This document shows, piece after piece, positions 1-10,516 of a stretch of 64,000 nt of DNA. Made by a program: the position numbers and the translations under genes. How positions within the stretch are numbered: position 1 is the first letter of the stretch; each line of letters starts with the position of its first letter. The DNA comes from Gammaproteobacteria bacterium (GTDB lineage: Bacteria > Pseudomonadota > Gammaproteobacteria > Steroidobacterales > Steroidobacteraceae), in assembly GCA_021773365.1 (NCBI GenBank), contig JAJFKF010000105.1:1-64000 (forward strand), read 5' to 3'. The notes beneath the pieces are model-generated. The model saw only the letters and a program-made list of their open reading frames with translations. It was not told where the DNA came from and ran no database searches.

Positions 1-140
1 AAGGTGACCCTTACACCGAAGGCTTCAGCCGCCTATCCTTGTGCGACTGCTCCGATTGCTACCGGCTGGAGCGACAGTTGCCGGGTGGGATTCGCACCCA
101 CTGGGACGCCGTGCCTTTCCACGGCGCACGAGAAATGCGG
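1..140 (-). promoter_or_regulatory. Possible cobalamin-riboswitch-like leader for a gene left of the window
   Basis: On the minus strand this stretch folds into several short stems: GCCGTG/CACGGC, GTGGG/CCCAC and CCGGC/GCCGG. It contains GGTGCGAATCC followed shortly by GCAACTGT, which resemble two core blocks of the cobalamin riboswitch. It lies just downstream of a minus-strand gene, and anything it controls would begin to the left of position 1. The spacing between the two blocks is shorter than usual and a clean GCCACTG block is not seen, so this is tentative. A covariance-model search would settle it. Confidence 0.3.
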
Positions 141-141
141 G

Positions 142-1251
142 TTAGCGCGTATCCGCGGCCAGTATTTCCTCGATGGCGCTTTTCTCTTCGGTGTCCGGGG
201 CGCGCGCGAGGAAATTGCGCAGGTCCGCCGGTCGCTCGCTGCGCTGCCCGGCCTGCATCAGCCGCAGCATCGGCCCCGCCTTCCAGCCCTTCACCGCCGT
301 ATCCAGCGGCGTAAGTGTATGGCGCGTGCGTGCATCGAGCTGCACGCCCTTATCAATCAGGTATTCGACCATCGGCACCTGATCGCCCAGCACGGCCTGA
401 TGCAGGCAGGTACTGCCCTTCACATCGGTCGCGGAGGCAAGGTCGACCCCATCCGCCAGCATCGCCTCCAGTAATTCAATTTCACCGAAGTAACACATAC
501 CGAGCAGCGCACCCGCATCGGGCGGAACGTCGCGGCCAAGCAGCAGTTCGATCGACGCGTGACGACGATCTCCCTCACGCGCCCAGGCTGCCATCGACAA
601 CGCGGTCACAGAACTCACAGTGGCGGTATTGTCAAAACCCAGGCTGCCTTCTTTATTCAGCACGGCGGCGGGAGCGGCGCCCGCCTCCAGCAAGATCTCC
701 AGCACCTGCGGATTGCCGTCGCGGGCCGCCCACATCAGCGGTGTAAAACCAATACTCCGGTCGGGCGCGTTGACGTCTGCACCCTTCCTCACCAGAGCCC
801 GCACCTTCTGCGGGTCGGGCCGGAAGCGCAGCTCCTCAATCAGCGCCACATCGGCCTGATGGGTCATCTCGTGCAGCAGTTCGCCCGAAGACTGCTTCAG
901 CGGCTCGTAGAATACCGGCGCCAGCACCGCCAGGTGAATGGCGAGATAGGCGGCCAGGTAAACAAAGAACCAGAAATAGCGGTTGCGCACCGGATACTTC
1001 CGGCACCAGTACACCAGCGCGCACAGTGCGAATAGATGCAGGGGCGCGGAAATGAACAGCAGAAGCAGAAAGGCCACATAGCCGAAGAAAATCTGGGCAT
1101 CAGGCCCGCCGCCGGAGCCGATAAGCGCCAGCACCGCGGTGGTGGCGAATACTCCGAGACAGGTGAGAAACAGGGGCTTGAGGCGGGGAGCGGATGGTGC
1201 GAGCTGATCCATGCTGGTCTGCCTAGTCTGCGATTGTTGTTGTGGCTGCAT
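142..1251 (-). CDS. Ankyrin-repeat membrane protein
   Basis: 369 residues. The N-terminal part carries about three hydrophobic segments (roughly residues 27-47, 53-83 and 92-115), the second followed by a basic loop. The C-terminal two thirds has ankyrin-type repeats with recognisable cores such as GFTPLMWAARDGN and GSTCLHQAVLGDQ. Ankyrin repeats mediate protein-protein contacts, so this is probably a membrane-anchored scaffold; the partner cannot be told. A second in-frame methionine at residue 14 is an alternative start. The gene stands alone, with ssrA running away from it on the other strand. Confidence 0.8.
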   Translation of the reverse strand: MQPQQQSQTRQTSMDQLAPSAPRLKPLFLTCLGVFATTAVLALIGSGGGPDAQIFFGYVAFLLLLFISAPLHLFALCALVYWCRKYPVRNRYFWFFVYLAAYLAIHLAVLAPVFYEPLKQSSGELLHEMTHQADVALIEELRFRPDPQKVRALVRKGADVNAPDRSIGFTPLMWAARDGNPQVLEILLEAGAAPAAVLNKEGSLGFDNTATVSSVTALSMAAWAREGDRRHASIELLLGRDVPPDAGALLGMCYFGEIELLEAMLADGVDLASATDVKGSTCLHQAVLGDQVPMVEYLIDKGVQLDARTRHTLTPLDTAVKGWKAGPMLRLMQAGQRSERPADLRNFLARAPDTEEKSAIEEILAADTR

Positions 1252-1378
1252 CGTAGCCGATGCGCCACGTCAATCTCAACGCGCGCGCAACTGCTCATCA
1301 CTCCCGCTGCAGAAATAAGGGATCAGGGGTCGAAGAACGGGAATCCAGCAACCACTTCAGGTTTCGAGCGCCACCGGC

Positions 1379-1406
1379 TTGTATCCCCCGCCGGCGGCAC
1401 TACAAT
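1379..1406 (+). promoter_or_regulatory. Likely sigma70 promoter of ssrA
   Basis: TTGTAT at 1379-1384 and TACAAT at 1401-1406 are separated by 16 bp. The -10 ends 12 bases before the first base of the mature tmRNA at 1419. The -10 is one base from consensus and the -35 keeps TTG. Confidence 0.55.
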
Positions 1407-1418
1407 GGCTGTGCTTCT

Positions 1419-1771
1419 GGGGGCGATCGGCTTCGACGTGGGTCGCGAAACTTCAGGTGCGTACCGAGGTGCAGTACATCTCGTTAAACATGCTGCAAAC
1501 TTATAGTTGCAAACGACAGTAACTACGCTCTGGCGGCTTAACCCCGCCTAACCTCCGACTGGCCTGTGCCTGTGCAGCCAAATCGGGGGACGCGCTCACA
1601 GGCTCGCGTTCGCGGTGTGCTCCAGGCCGCAACGTTAAATAAAGCTGAAGCTGGTCGCACGTCTTCCCTGCCCGTCGGGTAGCGTGCGATGAGAACAATG
1701 GCGCGGCTACGTACGTAGATCTTGGAGCGTAGGGCTTGCGGACGCGGGTTCGATTCCCGCCGCCTCCACCA
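1419..1771 (+). ncRNA. ssrA: tmRNA (transfer-messenger RNA)
   Basis: 353-nt one-piece tmRNA that rescues stalled ribosomes in trans-translation. The 5' end GGGGGCG pairs with CGCCTCC at 1761-1767 to form the tRNA-like acceptor stem (one G-U pair), and CCA is encoded at 1769-1771. The T arm GGGTTCGATTCCC is intact. The tag reading frame starts with GCA at 1509 and encodes ANDSNYALAA before TAA at 1539-1541, close to the standard proteobacterial tag AANDENYALAA with E replaced by S. The degradation signal ALAA is kept. Confidence 0.97.
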
Positions 1772-1797
1772 TTTTCACTGTGTAATCAGTGGGTTAC

Positions 1798-1813
1798 GGG
1801 CGCATCCGCGCCC
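1798..1813 (+). terminator. Hairpin behind ssrA, possible terminator
   Basis: GGGCGC-ATCC-GCGCCC is a perfect 6-bp stem with a 4-base loop, 27 bases after the tmRNA 3' end. No T-run follows, so it may be a rho-dependent or processing element instead. Confidence 0.3.
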
Positions 1814-1875
1814 TGCCCCACATCCATCCCGTCGAAGACCTGTCGCCTCCTATCAACCACGACGGAGGACGACAC

Positions 1876-1974
1876 ATGACAACGACCAAGACCACCGCGC
1901 CAGCCGTGAGCAGGCGCACCCAAGGACCGGCGATCTCGCGCGAGTTCAACAGGTTGTCGAACACCGCTCATTAA
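1876..1974 (+). CDS. Small hypothetical protein behind ssrA
   Basis: 32 codons, starting MTTTKTTAPAVSRR and ending FNRLSNTAH. It has a strong Shine-Dalgarno sequence (GGAGGA) about 7 bases before the ATG, the main reason to list it. No family recognised. Its place directly behind tmRNA, a common integration site, raises the alternative that it is the stub of a longer transferred gene. Without homology it may also be chance. Confidence 0.3.
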   Translation: MTTTKTTAPAVSRRTQGPAISREFNRLSNTAH

Positions 1975-1987
1975 CCAAATTCGACTA

Positions 1988-2356
1988 CTACACCAAGGTC
2001 TCAGATAGCGCCTTCTTCCACAGCGAAGGCAGATCATTGCGCAAATCAGGACTGTTCCATACGAGAGCCGTCCAATAGAAAAAATCTATAGTTTCAAGAT
2101 CAAGACTATCGGCAGTTGGTTCACTCAACTCCGCACTATTCTCATATTGTATTTTGAGCAACAGCTCGCCGTTGCGTCTCAACTCAAAAACTCTCATTGC
2201 GCCTACTGGAGCGCATAAGCACTGTATTTCTCTCTGTACAAGGTCATTCAGCTCATAGTGGGTACTGCGCCCACCCGCATCCGTTTTCCGCAGCACACCC
2301 CGCCTGGCCAGATCGTTGTTGTCACGCAGGGCCGTGTGTAGCTTCAATCGCCGCAA
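1988..2356 (-). pseudogene. C-terminal fragment with winged-helix end, N-terminus missing
   Basis: About 122 residues. The first 40 match the C-terminal winged-helix pattern found in Fic-type and related proteins: TALRDNNDLARRGVLRKTDA followed by GGRSTHYELND. The rest is not recognised. The frame is closed by a stop only five codons upstream of a weak TTG start, so an N-terminal catalytic domain, if there was one, is gone. The neighbouring oxidoreductase leaves no room for it. I read it as a remnant next to the tmRNA gene; a short functional DNA-binding protein cannot be excluded. Confidence 0.4.
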
Positions 2357-2380
2357 TTCATGCGGAGATTATGAGCCGGA

Positions 2381-2403
2381 TTCTCCGCATATCATGCGGA
2401 GAA
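2381..2403. repeat. Perfect 10-bp inverted repeat
   Basis: TTCTCCGCAT (2381-2390) and ATGCGGAGAA (2394-2403) flank a 3-base spacer. A degenerate copy with the same TGCGGAGA core lies at 2350-2368. The pair sits directly upstream of the winged-helix fragment on the minus strand, where an operator for that protein or its lost parent would be expected. Confidence 0.6.
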
Positions 2404-2445
2404 TGTTGGCCGGCATATGCCCGCCATGGGGACAGGCCGGGCGAT

Positions 2446-3426
2446 CTACTTCCTGCCCGCCTTCCCAGTCACCTGCTCCGTAATCCGAATAGCCGTCTCC
2501 AACGCCCGCAACCCGTCCTCCCCCGACACCACTGGCGGCGTACCGCTGCGCACGCACTCCAGAAACGACTCAATCTCCGCCTTCAACGCATCGCCCTGCT
2601 CGAAGTTGCGCTCATCGATGCGCACCTGCGGCAGCTCGCCGTCGGGCTGCTCTTCTTCCTTGCGCACCACGGTGAGAATCTTCTGCTGCAGGTCGATGGA
2701 CATGTAGGCATCGTCCTGGAACAGGCGCAGCTTGCGTTCGGTTTTCAGGCTGACGCGACTGGCCGTGGTATTGGCCACGCAGCCGCTTTCGAAACGCAGG
2801 CGTGCGTTGACGATGTCGAGTTCGCGCGAGAACACCGAGGCGCCCACCGCGTCGATGCTCACCAGCGGCGAGCGGACGATGGATTCGATGATGTCGATGT
2901 CGTGGATCATCAGGTCCAGCACCACATTGACATCGGTGCCGCGCTGTTTGAAGGGCGCGAGGCGGTGTGACTCCATGAACCTGGGCACGGTGAGAATGGA
3001 ATCCAGCGCGAGGATGACTGCGTTGAAGCGTTCCAGGTGGCCGACCTGCAGCACACGTTTGTGCCGCGCGGCCAGGTCGATCAGACGCCGGGCGTCTTCG
3101 ACGGTGGTGGTGATGGGCTTTTCCACCAGCACATGCGCGCCGGCTTCGAGGAATGCCGCCGCCACTTCGTAGTGCTGCGGCGTGGGGGTGGCGATGCTGA
3201 CCGCGTCCACCTTGCCCAGCAGATCCCGATAGTCGCTGTGCGCCTCGGCGCCGAGTTCGGCGGCCACCTGCCGGCAGGGGACATCGCTGACGTCCACCAC
3301 ACCCACCAGCTGCGAGCCGGGCAGTGCGGCGTACTTCTGTGCGTGGAAGCGCCCGAGGTAGCCGACGCCGATAACGGCGGTTTTCAGTGTATCGGCCTTG
3401 CCGGCTGTATTGTTTGTCGCTGTCAT
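2446..3426 (-). CDS. Gfo/Idh/MocA family NAD(P)-dependent oxidoreductase
   Basis: 326 residues from the ATG giving MTATNNTAGK. The N-terminal Rossmann fold has the dinucleotide motif VIGVGYLGRFHAQKY. The EKP motif (VEKPITTT), whose lysine is catalytic in the family, is present, followed by GHLERFNAV and the alpha/beta substrate domain. Family members oxidise or reduce sugar or inositol hydroxyls; some act on UDP-GlcNAc in lipid A synthesis, but nothing here fixes the substrate. It starts 7 bases after the stop of the small membrane protein gene at 3434-3679, so the two are probably co-transcribed. In-frame methionines 4 and 5 codons upstream are alternative starts. Confidence 0.85.
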   Translation of the reverse strand: MTATNNTAGKADTLKTAVIGVGYLGRFHAQKYAALPGSQLVGVVDVSDVPCRQVAAELGAEAHSDYRDLLGKVDAVSIATPTPQHYEVAAAFLEAGAHVLVEKPITTTVEDARRLIDLAARHKRVLQVGHLERFNAVILALDSILTVPRFMESHRLAPFKQRGTDVNVVLDLMIHDIDIIESIVRSPLVSIDAVGASVFSRELDIVNARLRFESGCVANTTASRVSLKTERKLRLFQDDAYMSIDLQQKILTVVRKEEEQPDGELPQVRIDERNFEQGDALKAEIESFLECVRSGTPPVVSGEDGLRALETAIRITEQVTGKAGRK

Positions 3427-3433
3427 CAAACAC

Positions 3434-3679
3434 TCAGTCATCATGCGGGTGGCGGCGCTCCCACTTGCTGGTGCGCCGGTAATCACGCCGCAGCTGCAGG
3501 ATTACGGCGCCGTAAATGCTCAACGCGCAGCCCAGGCTGAATGCCACGGTGACCGGAATACTCCAGCTGCCCTGCACGACAGCGATGGCAAATGCCCCCG
3601 CGCCCGTGCCGGCACCGAGCACCAGCGCGACCCATGGCCGGCTTTCGTATGCCCACGGCGGCCACCAGTGTTTTTTCAT
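3434..3679 (-). CDS. Small membrane protein with two predicted helices
   Basis: 81 residues from MKKHWWPPWAYESRPW. Two hydrophobic stretches (about residues 16-36 and 39-61) are followed by a basic, charged tail (RRDYRRTSKWERRHPHDD), suggesting an inner-membrane protein with a cytoplasmic C-terminus. No family recognised. It precedes the oxidoreductase gene by 7 bases on the same strand. Confidence 0.6.
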   Translation of the reverse strand: MKKHWWPPWAYESRPWVALVLGAGTGAGAFAIAVVQGSWSIPVTVAFSLGCALSIYGAVILQLRRDYRRTSKWERRHPHDD

Positions 3680-3791
3680 TCTGCTCACCCTGCTGCAGTC
3701 CCGCGGATTATAGACATACTTGCCCAACAGGCCGCTCAGCCCGGACAATCCCCCTCCGCTTCCATCGGAACCCATGCCCGGAACTCATACG

Positions 3792-4112
3792 ATGAGCACC
3801 CAGACTCCACAACATCCTCCAACCTCCTTCCGGGCGAAGCACCCGCGGCTGCGCCGCGAGCTGTGGATCGCCGGCGGTGCGCTGCTGACAGGCCTGATCG
3901 TCCTGCCGTTGCTGATCTACATGGCTGGCCAGCTCACGCTGGGGCCGTATGCCTCCGGCAGCGGCAGCCTGGGCGCATTCATCGGCGACTACTATTCCGG
4001 CCTGGTGCACGGCTCAGGTGCGGTGTGGTGGGTGGTACTGGGACCGTACCTGTTCCTCGCCTTGCTGCGCGGGGTCCTGCTGATCTCCCGGCGCTACCTG
4101 CGCACAGCCTGA
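3792..4112 (+). CDS. Small membrane protein upstream of the HDOD gene
   Basis: 106 residues from MSTQTPQHPP. Two hydrophobic segments: residues 27-47 (LWIAGGALLTGLIVLPLLIY) and about 74-98 (VWWVVLGPYLFLALLRGVLL). No recognisable family. It ends 7 bases before the HDOD gene and is likely co-transcribed with it. An upstream in-frame ATG at 3774 would add six residues; neither start has a strong ribosome binding site. Confidence 0.55.
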   Translation: MSTQTPQHPPTSFRAKHPRLRRELWIAGGALLTGLIVLPLLIYMAGQLTLGPYASGSGSLGAFIGDYYSGLVHGSGAVWWVVLGPYLFLALLRGVLLISRRYLRTA

Positions 4113-4119
4113 CCTCGCC

Positions 4120-5070
4120 ATGACGCCGGAACTGCAGGCACAGCTGCGCTCGCTGGTGAACTTCCCCACGCCGCCGGGTATTGCCACACGCCTCATCGCC
4201 CTGGCCCGTGAACCGCATGTCGAGATGGAGCAGGTGGCGGAAGTGATGGAGCTGGATCCGGCCTTGTCGGTCAGGATTCTGCGCGTGGTGAACTCACCCC
4301 TGTACGGCCAGAGGCGGCCTTGCCAGACACTGCGCCATGCGCTGGTCGTGCTGGGACTGAACGCCACCCTGACACTGGCGCTGAGCTTCTCGCTGGTGCG
4401 TTCGCTGCGCACCTTGCAGGAGGAGCCGCAGGGACTGGATTACGCCTGGTACTGGCGCCGGGCGCTGCTGTCCGCCATTGCCGCTCGCGCGCTGGGCGAT
4501 GCACTGGGTCAATCGCAGGCCGAGGAGCGCTTCCTGGCAGCGCTGCTGCAGGACATCGGCATGCTGGCGCTCGATCGCAGCATGCCCGACCTGTACCGCG
4601 GCATCGGCCCGCTTCAGCACGACCATCGCCAGCTGCAGGATCATGAGCGGCGCCGGCTGGGCACCGACCATGCCGCGGTCGGTGGCTGGCTCATGCGGAC
4701 CTGGAATCTTCCAGAGAGCCTGTGTGAGGCCATTGAGAACAGTCATGCGCCGGGCCCGACGCCGGCGCTCACCGCGCAGGAAAATTTCAACGCCTGTATC
4801 GGCCTGTCCGGTGACATCGCGGACATCTACCTGCGCGGCCCGGAGAACTCACCGGTAATACAAACCGCCCGCAACGCCGAAGACGCCCTGGGCATTGATC
4901 CGGAACTGTACGCTGCGGTCCTGGATGCCACAGCTGGCCGCGTATCGGCGGCACAGAGCCTGTTTGAGACGGAACTGCTGCCGCCCGGCGAAGCAGAAAA
5001 AATCATGCGGGAGGCACGTACCGTTCTGGTCCAGCACGTGCTGCAGCCCGACGGCCCGGCGCCGACGTGA
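4120..5070 (+). CDS. HDOD domain protein
   Basis: 316 residues, almost entirely one HDOD domain (about 12-215): an HD-like helical fold without the catalytic HD pair, used in bacterial signalling and motility control. Typical stretches are FPTPPGIATRLIALA, the helix VMELDPALSVRILRVVNSP and LLQDIGMLALD. There is no receiver or GGDEF domain, so it is a stand-alone HDOD protein whose output partner must be encoded elsewhere. Confidence 0.85.
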   Translation: MTPELQAQLRSLVNFPTPPGIATRLIALAREPHVEMEQVAEVMELDPALSVRILRVVNSPLYGQRRPCQTLRHALVVLGLNATLTLALSFSLVRSLRTLQEEPQGLDYAWYWRRALLSAIAARALGDALGQSQAEERFLAALLQDIGMLALDRSMPDLYRGIGPLQHDHRQLQDHERRRLGTDHAAVGGWLMRTWNLPESLCEAIENSHAPGPTPALTAQENFNACIGLSGDIADIYLRGPENSPVIQTARNAEDALGIDPELYAAVLDATAGRVSAAQSLFETELLPPGEAEKIMREARTVLVQHVLQPDGPAPT

Positions 5071-5111
5071 ACGGGTCCGGCTAAAGACCGGAGCGCAGGG
5101 CAGCGTTCAGC

Positions 5112-6755
5112 CTACCGCTGGCGCATCTGGCGGCTGGCCTCCCTGACCGCGCGAAACTCCTTGCCCTCGTACCATTCCGGCCAGCTGTCCTGCTGCGCCA
5201 GGCGGTAGCCCACCGCGAACAGAAGCTCCAGGTCCTGCAGCGCCCCGCGGAAGTCCATGTCCGCGCGGTATTCATCTGAAGGGCGGTGATAGTGCTGGCC
5301 ATAGGCCTCGTGCACGGCGGCGCCATGCGCCACGCCGCCTTCCAGCGCGTCCACACCGGGCTTGACGTACAGGGCGGGTACGCCCTTTTTTGCAAAGTTG
5401 AAATGATCAGATCGATAGAAGGAGCCGCGCTCCGGGCGGGCATCCGCCTCCACCCGCCGACCCTGCGACTGTGCCGCCTCGCGCAGCAGCTCTTCGAGCT
5501 CAGAGGCGCCGTGACCGATGACGGCCACATCGTGGGTGGGCCCGCCCTCATACAACGCATCCATGTTGATCACGCCTGCCGTTCGCTCCAGTGGAAACAG
5601 CGGATGTTCGGCGTAGTAGGCCGAGCCCAGCAGCCCGGACTCCTCGCCGGTAGTGGCGAAGAACACCACCGAGCGGGCCGGTGGATGCGCGGCGAAGACC
5701 CGCGCCATCAGGATCAGGGCCGAGATGCCGGTGGCGTTGTCGACAGCGCCGTTGTAGATCTGATCCCCTTCCAGCTCCGGATCGCGCCCCAGGTGATCCC
5801 AGTGGCCCATGTAGACCACGTACTCATCCGGGCGCTCCGTACCGCGAAGCAATCCGAGCACGTTGGCCGATTCGGAGCGGCGGATCGTGTTGCTCACCCC
5901 GGCGCTGGCGCGCGCCTGCATGGACACGGGCTTGAAGCCACGCTCCCCTGCCCTGGCCTGCAACTGCGCCAGATCGAGACCCGCCAGATCGAACATGGCC
6001 TGGGCGGCAGGATAGGTCACCCAGCCCTCGATGGCCGTGCGCCCGACATTGCCATCCTCACTCCACTTGTCCAGCTGCGGCCCGGTCCAGCCCGAGCGCA
6101 CCACCTCCCAGCCGTAGGAAGCCGGCGCGGTGTCGTGAATCACGATGGCGCCGGCCGCACCCTGACGCGCGGCTTCCTCATACTTGTAGGTCCAGCGACC
6201 GTAGTAGGTCATGGCCTTGCCGGTGAACAGCTGCGCATCGCCGCTGGCATAGCCCGGATCGTTGACCAGAATCACCGCCGTCTTGCCCTTCATGTCCAGG
6301 CCGGCGTAGTCGTTCCAGCCGTATTCAGGCGCGACGATGCCGTAGCCCACGAACACCAGCTCGCTGTCGGCGATGGACGCCTCCGGCACCAGCCGCCGGG
6401 TCCACACCACCGTCTCATCACCGACTTTGAAGCGCCGCTCAGCGTCGCCCGCCTTCACCGCGAGGCCACCCTGAGGCTGCGCGGTGACTTCGACCATGGG
6501 TACAGGCTGGTAATAGCTATCGCCATTGGCCGGCGCGAGCCCCGCATCCCGGAAGGCATCGCGAATGTATTCGATGGTTTTTGTTTCCCCGGCCGTAGCC
6601 GGCGCCCGCCCCTCGAACTCATCGGATGCCAGCACCTGGATGTGCCGGTGAAAATCCTGTTCATCAAATGTGACCGCCGGCACCTGTACCGGTTCGGCGG
6701 GCTGGCGCGAGCAGGCCGACAGCAGCAGTGCTGTGGCGCAGACCGCGAACGACAT
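5112..6755 (-). CDS. M28 family zinc aminopeptidase, lipoprotein
   Basis: 547 residues from MSFAVCATALLLSACSRQ, which holds a lipobox (LLSAC), so the mature enzyme is probably a periplasmic lipoprotein. A protease-associated (PA) domain covers roughly residues 130-300, with the M28 peptidase domain after it. Expected di-zinc ligands are visible: GHWDHLG, VDNATG, the GEES pair, the aspartate in NMD and the histidine in RSDHF. Such enzymes release N-terminal residues from peptides. The reading frame stays open upstream into the next gene, but the lipoprotein signal decides the start. Confidence 0.88.
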   Translation of the reverse strand: MSFAVCATALLLSACSRQPAEPVQVPAVTFDEQDFHRHIQVLASDEFEGRAPATAGETKTIEYIRDAFRDAGLAPANGDSYYQPVPMVEVTAQPQGGLAVKAGDAERRFKVGDETVVWTRRLVPEASIADSELVFVGYGIVAPEYGWNDYAGLDMKGKTAVILVNDPGYASGDAQLFTGKAMTYYGRWTYKYEEAARQGAAGAIVIHDTAPASYGWEVVRSGWTGPQLDKWSEDGNVGRTAIEGWVTYPAAQAMFDLAGLDLAQLQARAGERGFKPVSMQARASAGVSNTIRRSESANVLGLLRGTERPDEYVVYMGHWDHLGRDPELEGDQIYNGAVDNATGISALILMARVFAAHPPARSVVFFATTGEESGLLGSAYYAEHPLFPLERTAGVINMDALYEGGPTHDVAVIGHGASELEELLREAAQSQGRRVEADARPERGSFYRSDHFNFAKKGVPALYVKPGVDALEGGVAHGAAVHEAYGQHYHRPSDEYRADMDFRGALQDLELLFAVGYRLAQQDSWPEWYEGKEFRAVREASRQMRQR

Positions 6756-6793
6756 TCTGTAACCGGATGTAATCGACGTCACTTGCAACCTCC

Positions 6794-7087
6794 TCAGATG
6801 GCCTCTGGCCAGTAAACCCACGCCACCAGTCCGAACCAGCCCACCAGCGCCAGCAGCGGCCAGCGCCGCCATGGCGTGCGCCTGAGCTGCCCGACGAAAC
6901 CAAGGGCGGCGAGCACGGTCAAGGGTATGAACAACCCGATGGCACGCAGCAGCGGCCCACGCTCGGCCTCCAGCTGTGTGTACTCCGATCCCAGAATGAG
7001 GAAAACAACCCACACCATGCTCAACCCAATGGCAATGGCGGCGGAAGAGCCCAGCAGGAAGCCGATCAGGACGGCCAGCGGGCGCAT
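6794..7087 (-). CDS. Small membrane protein, three helices
   Basis: 97 residues, mostly hydrophobic: segments at about 4-32, 49-66 and 75-92, with a charged loop (SEYTQLEAERGP) between the first two. No family recognised. It lies 38 bases upstream of the M28 peptidase gene on the same strand, so co-transcription is likely. Confidence 0.55.
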   Translation of the reverse strand: MRPLAVLIGFLLGSSAAIAIGLSMVWVVFLILGSEYTQLEAERGPLLRAIGLFIPLTVLAALGFVGQLRRTPWRRWPLLALVGWFGLVAWVYWPEAI

Positions 7088-7230
7088 GAGATATGTGGTG
7101 AATTAGACACAGTGAAGACTTTTACTTGCGTAGCGGAGCCGGGGCTTCTAGCCTAGGCCTCGAGTTTATCAAGGAATTTCCCGTAGAAGTTCCATCACCT
7201 GCAACCGCGGCAGCGGCCGCTCGGGGGCGT

Positions 7231-9372
<2,142 letters not shown>

Positions 9373-9400
9373 CCCGCATCAATACCGAGTGAAAAGGCGG

Positions 9401-9418
9401 GCGCGACTGACGTCGCGC
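9401..9418. terminator. Hairpin between convergent genes, possible terminator
   Basis: GCGCGAC-TGAC-GTCGCGC is a perfect 7-bp stem with a 4-base loop in the short gap between prc and the convergent coiled-coil gene. It lacks a T-run, so termination would have to be factor-dependent. Confidence 0.3.
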
Positions 9419-9429
9419 TCGCTGCGCTG

Positions 9430-10494
9430 TCAGCGCAGCAGCACTTTGTAGACGTACCAGTAATCGTCCGCGAGGATCTCCGGCGCCGACAGACTATGGG
9501 CCTTGCCCCCTTCCACAGTGGGCGGCACAACGCCCGCCAGCGTATCGGCCAGCGGTACAGTCTCGTGGTCCGTACGATATCTGGCAGCCTCCCTGAGCAG
9601 ATCCACGGTGCTTTTGATCTGTACCGCCGCGTCCTTGCGCGATCGCAGGCTCATCAGCGTGACGGCAATGGCGCCCATCAACGTCTCGCACTCGCCCGGT
9701 GACCCGAACTGGGCATCACTCACGCGCCGGTTGATGGCGTCCTTGGCCCGTACGGCCAGACCGTCTACCGTCAACCGCGCGCCCAGCACCATGGCATAGG
9801 CGATCACCGCCAGATTGATGGAGCGCTTGCCTTCGGTGGACACACCAGGGAAAGCCGGAGGCTCTTCCTGCTCGATGGCGCGCATCTCCAGGCTGATCTG
9901 CTCAACTTCGCCACGCGCGGCAGCCAGTGGCTGACGCTGACGATCGATCTGCGGCACCAGGCGCCGGCGGCGGAAGTAATTCCAGAAACCCTTCAGGCGC
10001 GCGCGTTGCAGTTCCAGGGCCGCGAGAATCTGCTGCTGTTCAGCGGCCTCCGCTTCGGCCTGCGCCGACCGCTCCGCAGCGGTCGCCAGTCTGCCCTGCC
10101 GCGCCTGATTGAACTCCGACAGCTGGCGGCGGCGTTCCCGCTCCTCCTGCTGGCGTTCCAGTTCCGTCACGAACTGGTTCAGCTGCTGGTGACAGGCCCG
10201 CCACAGGCCGCGAAGCTGGAAGAACACCAGCGCCGAGCGTCCGGACTCCGGATTGCCGAGCAGCGTCTCCAGCGCCTCCAGCTGCCCCTGCACCCGCTCG
10301 GTGGACTTCTCCTGCTGCTTGAGCTTGTCGCGCAGCTCATAGAGCTGGTCCTGCAGGTCCGCATGCGCCTTCTTCAGGCCGACGCGGTTGCGGAACAGGT
10401 GCATGAGCCGCTCGTCCTCGTCCGGCTTCTGACCGGAGAGAAACGGCAGCTTCAGGTTGCTGATTTTTTCGACCATTGTCTGAACAACGGCCAC
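9430..10494 (-). CDS. Coiled-coil protein of unknown function
   Basis: 354 residues. Residues 27-75 and 108-215 are rich in Q, E, R, A and L with heptad character (for example LQDQLYELRDKLKQQEKSTE), predicting a long coiled coil. The C-terminal third is more globular (INLAVIAYAMVLGARLTVDG onward). No signal peptide or membrane segment, so it should be cytoplasmic. It precedes nothing on the same strand before the convergent prc gene, and follows the DUF1249 gene by 22 bases, suggesting co-transcription. I do not recognise the family. Confidence 0.7.
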   Translation of the reverse strand: MAVVQTMVEKISNLKLPFLSGQKPDEDERLMHLFRNRVGLKKAHADLQDQLYELRDKLKQQEKSTERVQGQLEALETLLGNPESGRSALVFFQLRGLWRACHQQLNQFVTELERQQEERERRRQLSEFNQARQGRLATAAERSAQAEAEAAEQQQILAALELQRARLKGFWNYFRRRRLVPQIDRQRQPLAAARGEVEQISLEMRAIEQEEPPAFPGVSTEGKRSINLAVIAYAMVLGARLTVDGLAVRAKDAINRRVSDAQFGSPGECETLMGAIAVTLMSLRSRKDAAVQIKSTVDLLREAARYRTDHETVPLADTLAGVVPPTVEGGKAHSLSAPEILADDYWYVYKVLLR

Positions 10495-10516
10495 TGTTTA
10501 CTCCCCTCTGCTGTAC

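Noticed and set aside
5286-6815. Long plus-strand open frame opposite the M28 peptidase
   Set aside because: GC-rich antisense frame without family motifs; the minus-strand gene has a lipobox and all metal ligands.
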